Source: Collybiopsis luxurians FD-317 M1 (taxonomy: Eukaryota > Basidiomycota > Agaricomycetes > Agaricales > Omphalotaceae). From it: a DNA stretch of 64,000 bases. This document shows positions 57,085 through 64,000 of this stretch, one piece after another. The stretch covers positions 648,012-712,011 of the forward strand of contig KN834769.1 in assembly GCA_000827265.1 (NCBI GenBank), in the 5' to 3' direction. Position 1 is the first letter of the stretch, and each line of letters opens with the position of its first letter. A program made the translations under genes and the position numbers. The notes beneath the pieces are model-generated. The model saw nothing but the letters and a program-made list of their open reading frames with translations. It had not been told where the DNA came from and made no database searches.

Positions 57085-58773
57085 CTAGAGATGAGAGAAG
57101 GTAAAGATATGCTGATCGATATCGAGTTGCAGTCCATAGTCCACGAGATGTGTCAGAGAAGTCCATATGTGTCTAAAAACCTCTTCAGAAATCTCCTGAC
57201 TTTGTGTTTCCATTGTAAGAGAAAACTTTTGCAAAGCAGATGCGCCAGAAGGCAAAGAGTCTGCGTCAGCTCTGGATATGACCATTTCGACAATATCTTG
57301 TGCCAAGGCACGAGAATATTCCGCGCCAATGATATGTCCTTCTATTTGAATAGTGAGAGACTGTAGATTTGGTCCAAGAATCGTCTCGTTTCCGTCTTTC
57401 AAAATAGTGAAACGAGAAAACAAGTTTCCAGGAAATTCAGAGCGATCATAAATTCTATGAATCCCAGATAGAGTTATCTCGGTCAGAGAGGGATGTGTGC
57501 TAACGAGATTCACGGCTTCGCGAGCATGAAAGTTGTAGAGTGTCAGTTTTTGCAATACGCATTTCGACCGAACGAGCATCAGCGAAAAATCCTCTATATG
57601 CCTTAGCTTTGCACTACCCCCAGCTTGAAGCGAGAGAGACCCCAAATGGGGTGTTCGAAGGGACTGCCATGCGTCTACAGGGCAAGAATCCAGATAAACT
57701 GATAGACGGCGTAGGTTAGAAAAATATGGTGTGTTCGTATGCATTTCGCGGGCAGTAAAACCAGAAGTTGAGGCTAACTTGCACACTTCGAGTGAGGACA
57801 TACGACCGAAGAACTGCCCTACAGATCCTCCAGAAAGTCTCAAGGTTTCGAGCTTTTTCAGAGACGAAAAGTCCCACTGACAAAATTCAGACCAAGGCAC
57901 TTCGAGGCTGCCCGTCGAGAGGGTTTCCAAGCGCGAACTCCGAAGGAATATCGAGAGGCGATCACAAGAACCCTCCGCTTTGATGTTAAGATGCCTGAGA
58001 TTTGAAAAGATGGGTGGTTGCTCCCCAGATTGCAACTGGGAAATGAATCGAGACATCGAGCGGTATGGGAAAAACAAGTCTAGATGTTCCCATCGAGCCG
58101 CTTGTTTGAGAAACAAATCGAGTACATCTTCGCAGTCGAAGTCATCAAATTTGATATAAAGGCTCAATTGAGCATTTGCTGATCGCGAAAGACATTCAGA
58201 GAGTGTGTCCGTAAGCTTGGTAGCTCCTTCAAATGCTCCAAGTACTTTAAGATCCAGAGCGAAGGATGACCAAAAAGTGGACTTCGAAAAGGCTACTCTC
58301 CGCCAAAAGGAGCAGACATGGGAAAGTGTGAAACTTGGACTGAAGATAAGATGTTTTCCCAAGAGCGCCAAAGAGTAGATACGCCCATCTATCCTTCGTA
58401 AAAGCCCACAATCTTGGATGTAGAGCGAAAATATTTCGACCAAGACATCCGCAGGAAGACGCCGTACGGGAGCGAGCATGGACCGTCTCATGTCTACGGA
58501 GTGTTTGAAGCCATCTCTTGCGCCCTTCAGCTTCTGAAAAGCTTCCTCCAGCAGGGCGATGTGATGGTCGTATTCGGCCAAACGAGGTATAGCATCCTGA
58601 AAAAAAGGATCCAGTAGCAAAGGGGTCTCAGCGAAATCTCCCTGTCGAAGTCGTTCTAAAACCGGTCTATCATCATGAACAACGATTTTCTGAGCAAGCG
58701 CATCAACATCATAAATAACGTGCTGCGCCGCTTTGCTGAAAGATTCAGAGCGGTTCATAGGGAAATCAATCAC
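57085..58773 (-). CDS. F-box-like protein, tandem copy 1
   Basis: A single open frame of 562 codons starts at ATG 58773. The N-terminal 90 residues form a helical region (AEYDHHIALLEEAFQKLKGA). An F-box-like segment follows (PVRRLPADVLVEIFSLYI, then LSHVCSFWRRVAFSKSTFW). The C-terminal half has Leu-rich repeats ending LDIDQHIFTFSHL. It is a probable SCF adaptor by family. It converges with the mannosidase gene, whose stop is 440 bp away. It is highly similar to the copies at 59.1 and 61.8 kb and more distantly to the gene at 23.6 kb. It appears intact. Confidence 0.87.
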   Translation of the reverse strand: MIDFPMNRSESFSKAAQHVIYDVDALAQKIVVHDDRPVLERLRQGDFAETPLLLDPFFQDAIPRLAEYDHHIALLEEAFQKLKGARDGFKHSVDMRRSMLAPVRRLPADVLVEIFSLYIQDCGLLRRIDGRIYSLALLGKHLIFSPSFTLSHVCSFWRRVAFSKSTFWSSFALDLKVLGAFEGATKLTDTLSECLSRSANAQLSLYIKFDDFDCEDVLDLFLKQAARWEHLDLFFPYRSMSRFISQLQSGEQPPIFSNLRHLNIKAEGSCDRLSIFLRSSRLETLSTGSLEVPWSEFCQWDFSSLKKLETLRLSGGSVGQFFGRMSSLEVCKLASTSGFTAREMHTNTPYFSNLRRLSVYLDSCPVDAWQSLRTPHLGSLSLQAGGSAKLRHIEDFSLMLVRSKCVLQKLTLYNFHAREAVNLVSTHPSLTEITLSGIHRIYDRSEFPGNLFSRFTILKDGNETILGPNLQSLTIQIEGHIIGAEYSRALAQDIVEMVISRADADSLPSGASALQKFSLTMETQSQEISEEVFRHIWTSLTHLVDYGLQLDIDQHIFTFSHL

Positions 58774-59128
58774 TAGAATTGGACGTCAGCGCTGTATATG
58801 GGGTAGAAAATTGGTAGTACCAAAAATTTGAAGCCCCTGAGATGGCGGTACAGTTCTGGGTGCTGTGGTTAGATCCGGGCCGGAACAAGAATCTTTGCAA
58901 ACAGCCAGTGGTTGGCAGTACCAGAAGCGGTTTGGTCAGTCTATTTTTCTTGGTGACTGCTTCTGCCTCATGCTATGGTTGAGTGGGATTGTATGAGAAG
59001 CCAATTTACTGTAAATGTTTACCAAGGATGTATGTAGCATATTACTATATCATAATATGTAGACTCGTATGTACATGGTAAAATAACAAGGAGCATAAGC
59101 AAGGAGCGGCCGCATACTTCTCCAGGTC

Positions 59129-60808
59129 CTAGAAATGAGAGAAGGTAAGGATATGATGATCGAGTTCGAGTTGCAGTCCAGAGGCCACGAGATGTGCCAG
59201 AGAAGTACGTATGTGGTCGAAAAAATCTCCACTTTTCGCCCGCACATTAAGGGAAAACTTCTGCAAGACAGACACGCCAGAAGGCAAAGAGCCTACATCA
59301 GCTCTGGATATGACCATTTCCACAATATTTTGTGCCAAGGCATGAGAAAAGCCAGTGATAGTTCCTTCTATTTGGATAGTGAGAGACTGTAAATTTGGTC
59401 CAGGAATCGTCTCGTTTCCATCTTTGAAAATGGTCAGACAGGAGAACAAGTTTCCATGGGACTGAGTGCCTTGATGATGATCGAAAAACCCAGATAGAGT
59501 TATCTTGTTCAGAGAGGGATGTGCATTAATGAAGTTTATGGCTTCATGGGCGGAGATGTCATAGAGCGTCAGCTCCTGCAACACAGATTTTGACCGAATA
59601 AGCATCAGCGATAAATGGCCTGCATGGTCTCGCGCTCCCCAATAGTGAACTAAAAGTGAGAAACAAACCAAATGGGGCATACGAAGGAACTGCCATACTT
59701 CTACAGGACAGGTGGAGTCCAGGCAAACTGATAGATGGCGCAGATTAGAGGTATACAATGTGCTCATATGCTTCACGTCGGCAGTAAAACCATGAGTTGA
59801 GATTAAGTTGCACACTTCGAGAGAAGGAATATGAGCGAGGAACTGCTCTATGGATCCTCCTGAAGGTCCGAGCATTTCGAGCTTTTTCAAAGACGAAAAG
59901 TCGTACTGACAAAAATGAGACCAAGACATTGAACGATAGCCTGTCGAGAGAGTTTCCAAATGTGACGTCCTAAGGAATATCGGGAGGAGATTGGAAAAAT
60001 CCTGCTCATCGATATTAAGATGTCTGAGACTTGAAAAGATGGGAGGTTGCTCCCCAGATTGCAATTGGGAAATGAATCGAGACATCGAGCCGGATTGGAA
60101 AAACAAGTTGAGATGTTCCCATCGAGCTGCTTGTTTGAGAAACAAATCAAGTATATCTTCCCAATCGGAGTCACCAAATTCGATATAAAAGCTCAATCGA
60201 GCATTCGCTGATCGCGAAAGACATTCAGAGAGAATGGTCGTAATGTTGGTAGCTCCTTCAAATGCTCCAAGTACTTCAAGATCCAGAGCGAAGGATGGCC
60301 AAAAAGTAGGCCTCGAAAATGCTACTCTCCGCCAGAAGGAGCAGACACCAGAAAGTGTGAAACTTGGACTGTAGATAAGATCTTTTGAGAGTGACAAAGA
60401 GTAGGTACGCTCCTCTATCCCTCGTAAAGCCCCACAATCTTGGATGTAGAGCGAAAATATTTCGACCAAGACATCCTCAGGAAGACGTCGTACGGGAGTG
60501 AGCAGGGACCGTCTCAAGTCTGTGGAGCGTTTGAAGTCATCTCTCGCGTCCTTCAGCTGCTGAAAAGCTTCCTCCAGCAGGGCGATGTGACGGTCATATT
60601 CGGCCAAGCGAGGTATAGCATCCTGGAGAAAACAATCCACTTCTGAGAGTAACGAAGGAGTCTCAGCGAAGTCTCCCTGCCGAAGTCGTTCCAAGATCGG
60701 TCCATCATCATGAACAATGATTTTCTGAGCAAGCGCAGCAACACCAGAAATGACGTGCTGTGCCGCTTTGCTGAAAGATCCAGAGTCGTTCATATGGAGA
60801 TTAGTCAC
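59129..60808 (-). CDS. F-box-like protein, tandem copy 2
   Basis: The open frame is 559 codons from ATG 60808. It has the same layout as copy 1: FLQDAIPRLAEYDRHIALLE helix, F-box-like PVRRLPEDVLVEIFSLYI with LSGVCSFWRRVAFSRPTFW, and Leu-rich C-terminal half ending LDHHILTFSHF. The 5' flank with 'gatccgggccggaacgaagttctttc' is shared with copy 3, showing duplication that included the promoter. No disruption is seen. The substrate is unknown. Confidence 0.87.
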   Translation of the reverse strand: MTNLHMNDSGSFSKAAQHVISGVAALAQKIIVHDDGPILERLRQGDFAETPSLLSEVDCFLQDAIPRLAEYDRHIALLEEAFQQLKDARDDFKRSTDLRRSLLTPVRRLPEDVLVEIFSLYIQDCGALRGIEERTYSLSLSKDLIYSPSFTLSGVCSFWRRVAFSRPTFWPSFALDLEVLGAFEGATNITTILSECLSRSANARLSFYIEFGDSDWEDILDLFLKQAARWEHLNLFFQSGSMSRFISQLQSGEQPPIFSSLRHLNIDEQDFSNLLPIFLRTSHLETLSTGYRSMSWSHFCQYDFSSLKKLEMLGPSGGSIEQFLAHIPSLEVCNLISTHGFTADVKHMSTLYTSNLRHLSVCLDSTCPVEVWQFLRMPHLVCFSLLVHYWGARDHAGHLSLMLIRSKSVLQELTLYDISAHEAINFINAHPSLNKITLSGFFDHHQGTQSHGNLFSCLTIFKDGNETIPGPNLQSLTIQIEGTITGFSHALAQNIVEMVISRADVGSLPSGVSVLQKFSLNVRAKSGDFFDHIRTSLAHLVASGLQLELDHHILTFSHF

Positions 60809-61099
60809 TATAGTTGAACGTTAATACCATATACTATGAGGTAGGAAGATAGTAGTACCAAAGAAAATTTTGAAGTTTCTGAGAGCCGTGGCTCAATCCG
60901 GGCCGGAACGAAGTTCTTTCGACTTCGCAAAGAAAATAACAGAGAATACACCAAAAACTAATTGAAAACCACAGCTCTCAGCTATCAAAACATTATACTA
61001 TTTAGTCAGTCTATCTTTCTTGATGAGTGCGTCCGCTTCAGGCAATGACGAAGGGAGATCATATGAAGAGCTAACAAGTTCCTTTTTTTTTTCGCGTGC

Positions 61100-61440
61100 A
61101 CGCGTGCTACGAAGATTTTGCAGTATAAATTTGAATCTCATAATTTACAACTCGTCTATGTTACCCTTGCGGAATGACACAGCTGGGAGCTACTGAGAAT
61201 AAGTATGCATTCATTTGTTTCTGTTTTTGAAATGGTTTTCAGTACCGAGTTATACCTCTCTTTGTTTTCTAGTCAACGAGAGCTCGAGTGTTGCGAGTCC
61301 CTCCCCTCCTTCTTTCCTCTCGCTCCTTTCTCCCACACTTCCATACCCACTTTAGGTCAAATAGTCTTACCCATTTGCGGTGTTCGTACTCACGATCAAG
61401 CCTGGTTTCATAGCTAGTAGGTACGTGTATATTTGTAGCT
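61100..61440 (+). pseudogene. Remnant of the mannosidase (GH47) 3' end
   Basis: Three pieces follow the order of the real gene's last exons. 'aatttgaatctcataattt' corresponds to exon 14 (LKYLYLIF). 'gaaatggttttcagtaccgag' near 61230-61250 corresponds to exon 15 (EMVFNTE). 'acccatttgcggtgttcgtac' near 61370 followed by 'acgatcaagcctgg' corresponds to exon 16 (PVFVPTIKPG). Changes break the frame. The fragment marks the left edge of one F-box duplication unit. Confidence 0.8.
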
Positions 61441-61774
61441 ATTTTGAGGGGATAGGATAAGGTAGAGTATGATAGTGGATATGCGCGTTGACCCAGCATA
61501 TGTACTCCGAGGTTAGTGTAATGGGTAAATGGGTAAGTTAGGTGGAGATGGCAGGGTCGAAAAATGGATGAAAGAATGGTGGGGTGGGACGGTCGCTTGG
61601 ATGGGAGTACAGGTCTTTGTTACATAGTTGTATATGCACGCATATACTTTGCGATGTCGTATTGGAATCTATTTATTTTGAACACTGAATATGCTGCGAG
61701 CACGGATAACATGAACGAGAAAGGTTTGGCAAATACTTCTGCAGGTCCTAGAAATGGGAATATGTAAACATATG

Positions 61775-63424
61775 CTAATCGAGTTCGAGTTGCAGTCCAG
61801 AGCTCACGAGATGTGCCAGAGAAGTACGTATGTGGCTGAAAAAATCTCCATCTTCCGCCTGCACACTAAGGGAAAATATCTGCAAGACAGACACACCAGA
61901 AGGCAAAGAGTCTGCATCAGCTCTAGACATGACTATCTCCACAATATCTTGTGCCAAGGCATGAGAATATTCTACACCAGTGATATTCCCTTCTATTTGG
62001 ATAGTGAGAGACTACAGATTTGGTCCAAGAATTGCCTCGTTTCCGTCTTTCAAAATGGTAAGACGGGGAAACAAGTTTCCAAGGAGCCAAGTGCTTTCAT
62101 AATAGTCAAAAAACCCAGATAGAGTTATCACGGTCAGAGAGGGATGTGTGCTAATGAAATTCACGGCATCGTGAGCAGCAGTGTGGAAGAGCGTCAATTC
62201 TTGCAATGCGCATTTCGACCGAACAAGCATCAGCGATAAATGGTCTATGTGTTCTCGCGCTTCCCTAGAGTCAGCTGCAAGCGAGAGACAAACCAAATGG
62301 GGCGTACGAAGGGACTGCCATACTTCTACAGGACGAAAGCTGGTCAGGCGAACTGATAGACCGCGTAGGTTTGAGGTATATAATGTGCTCGTATGCTTTT
62401 CGTCGGCAGTAAAACCATGAATTGATGTTAAGTTGCACACTTCGAGTGAGGGAATATAACCGAGGAACTGCCCTACAGATCCTCCTAAAAATCCGCAGGT
62501 TTGGAGCTTTTTCAGAGATGAAAAGTCGTACTGACAAAAATGAGACCAAGACATAACATGATAGCCTGTCGAGAAAGTTTCCAAATGTGACGTCCGAAGG
62601 AATATCGGGAGGAGATTGGAAAAATCTTGCCCATCGATACTAAGATGCCTGAGACTTGAAAAGATGGGAGCTTGCTCCCCAGATTGCAACTGGGAAATGA
62701 ATCAAGACATCGAGTCGCAAAAAATGAAGTCTAGATGTTCCCATCGAGATGCTTGTTTGAGAAACAAATCGAGTACATCTTCCCAATCGGAGTCGTCAAA
62801 TTCCATATAAAGGCTCAATCGAGCATTCGCTGATCGTGAAAGACATTCAGAGAGGACAGCCGTGATTTTAGATTTTCCTTCATATGCTCCAAGTAATCCA
62901 AGATCCAGAGCAAAGGATGACCAAAAAGTAGGTCTCGAAAAAACTACTCTCCGCCACAAGGAGCAGACACTGGAAAGTGTAAAATTTGGACTGAAAACAC
63001 GCCTTTCTTCGGATAACGTCAGAAAATAGGTACGCCTTTCTTCTCCTTGTACAGTCCCACAATCTTGGATGTATAGCAAAAAGATTTCGACCAGGATGTC
63101 CTCAGGAAGACGTCGTACAGGAGAGATCAGGGACCGTCTCAGATCTACGGAGCGTTTGAAGCCATCTCTTGCGTCCTTCAGCTTCTGGAAAGCTCCCTCC
63201 AGCAGGGCGATCCGATGGTCGTATTCGAACAAGCGAGGTATAGCATCCTGAAGAAAAGGATCCAATAGTGAAGGGACCTCAGTGCAGTCTCGCTGCCGAA
63301 GTTGTTCTAAAATCGGTCCATCATCATGAACAACGATTTTCTGAGCAAGCGCATCCACACCAGAAATGATATGCTGCGCCGCTTTGCTGAAAGATTCAAT
63401 GGGGGCCATAGGAAGATCAATCAC
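61775..63424 (-). pseudogene. F-box-like gene, tandem copy 3, with nonsense changes
   Basis: The frame opens at ATG 63424 and aligns with copies 1 and 2, but stops after SMS near 62702. There the Arg codon CGA of the other copies is TGA. The frame resumes and stops again after GPNL near 62012, where CAG (Gln) has become TAG. It then runs on to LELD and a stop at 61775, about nine residues short of the others. No frameshift is needed to align the rest, so the loss of function is probably recent. The F-box part (PVRRLPEDILVEIFLLYI, LSSVCSLWRRVVFSRPTFW) is within the first open segment of 240 codons, and a truncated F-box-only protein could still be made. Confidence 0.85.
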
Positions 63425-63704
63425 TAGAATTGGACGTCAGCACCAGTTATGAGGTAGAAAAATGGTAGTACCAAAAATCTGAAGCTACGGAGATGGCGGT
63501 ACAGTTCTGAGAGCTGTGGTTAGATCCGGGCCGGAACGAAGTTCTTTCAACTTCGCAAAGAGAATTACGGAGAATTTACCAAAAACTAGCTGAAAATTGC
63601 AGCTCTTACTGGCAGCACTCAGCTATCGGAACATCATACTATTTGGTCAAGCTAGCTTTTTGGTGAGTGCTTCCGCTTCTGGAGGGAGATTGTATGAAAG
63701 CTGG

Positions 63705-63800
63705 CATGTTCTTCTTCGCATGCATGCGTGCTATAGAGGAGACGTTGAAGTATTTGAATCTCATAATTTATGATTTGACTGTGTTACCTCTGTACGAGGA
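63705..63800 (+). pseudogene. Second remnant of the mannosidase (GH47) 3' end
   Basis: 'gagacgttgaagtatttgaa' and 'tctcataatttatgatttgac' copy exon 14 of the mannosidase gene (56293-56353), preceded by the same 'gcatgcgtgc' run found before that exon. The later exons are missing. Confidence 0.75.
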
Positions 63801-63939
63801 TTGCTTGGATGGGTTTATGTTATTTAGTTGTATACGCTCGTAGGATGTCGTATCAAAATTTATTTACTATCAACACTATATAATGCGAACTCAGAAACGT
63901 GGGCGAGAATAGTAAGCAAGTCCTAGAAATGAGAATAGA

Positions 63940-64000
63940 TAGATATACAGTATGCTCATCGAGTTCGAGCTGGGAGTCAAAAACACACACCAGTTAGACG
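63940..64000 (-). pseudogene. 3' end of a fourth F-box-like copy at the window edge
   Basis: The sequence 'tcctagaaatgagaatag' and 'tgctcatcgagttcgagctg' matches the 3' ends of copies 1-3 (for example 61746-61796). Only the last codons are in the window, so whether this copy is intact cannot be judged. Confidence 0.6.

Overview
This 64-kb window looks like nuclear DNA of a basidiomycete fungus, most likely an Agaricomycete. Genes are split by many short introns (about 45-90 nt, GT-AG, with CTAAC/CTGAC-like branch sites). There are long F-box-like proteins of the type expanded in mushroom-forming fungi, a Zn2Cys6 regulator and a fungal-type OPT transporter. No prokaryotic signals, rRNA, tRNA or CRISPR were seen. 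Exon coordinates were read by eye from splice signals and reading frame.

Left third (1-20 kb) is a duplicated, decaying region. Three broken copies of an APP1-like phosphatidate phosphatase gene (0.26-2.0 kb minus, 8.2-10.5 kb plus, 15.2-17.6 kb plus) and two paralogous C2H2-like zinc-finger genes (13.6-15.0 kb plus, 18.3-19.6 kb minus) are arranged partly as an inverted repeat. Inside it lies the most unusual object in the window: a minus-strand gene (7075-3124) whose middle is an array of 28 homologous intron-like units of 58-84 nt. They are separated by 'exons' of mostly exactly 3 nt, and joining these gives an open 29-codon stretch in frame with the exons on both sides.

Middle (20-47 kb): RPF2 (60S ribosome assembly), an intact F-box-like gene, about 8 kb with no convincing gene, a Zn2Cys6 transcription factor whose promoter is shared with a zinc-finger gene 20 kb away, SHE9/MDM33 (mitochondrial inner membrane), a Nudix hydrolase and a many-exon OPT oligopeptide transporter.

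Right part (47-64 kb): an unrecognised coiled-coil gene between two diverged direct repeats, TPT1 (tRNA 2'-phosphotransferase), an RCF1-like HIG1 protein, and an ER class I alpha-1,2-mannosidase (GH47, 16 exons). A tandem array of F-box-like genes follows. Each array unit carried along a fragment of the GH47 3' end, so GH47 debris marks the duplication units. Two F-box copies are intact, a third has two nonsense changes, and a fourth begins at the window edge.

The housekeeping genes are not functionally linked to each other. The common theme is recent local duplication and decay around F-box, zinc-finger and APP1-like families, plus very short exons, which are extreme in the 3-7 kb gene.
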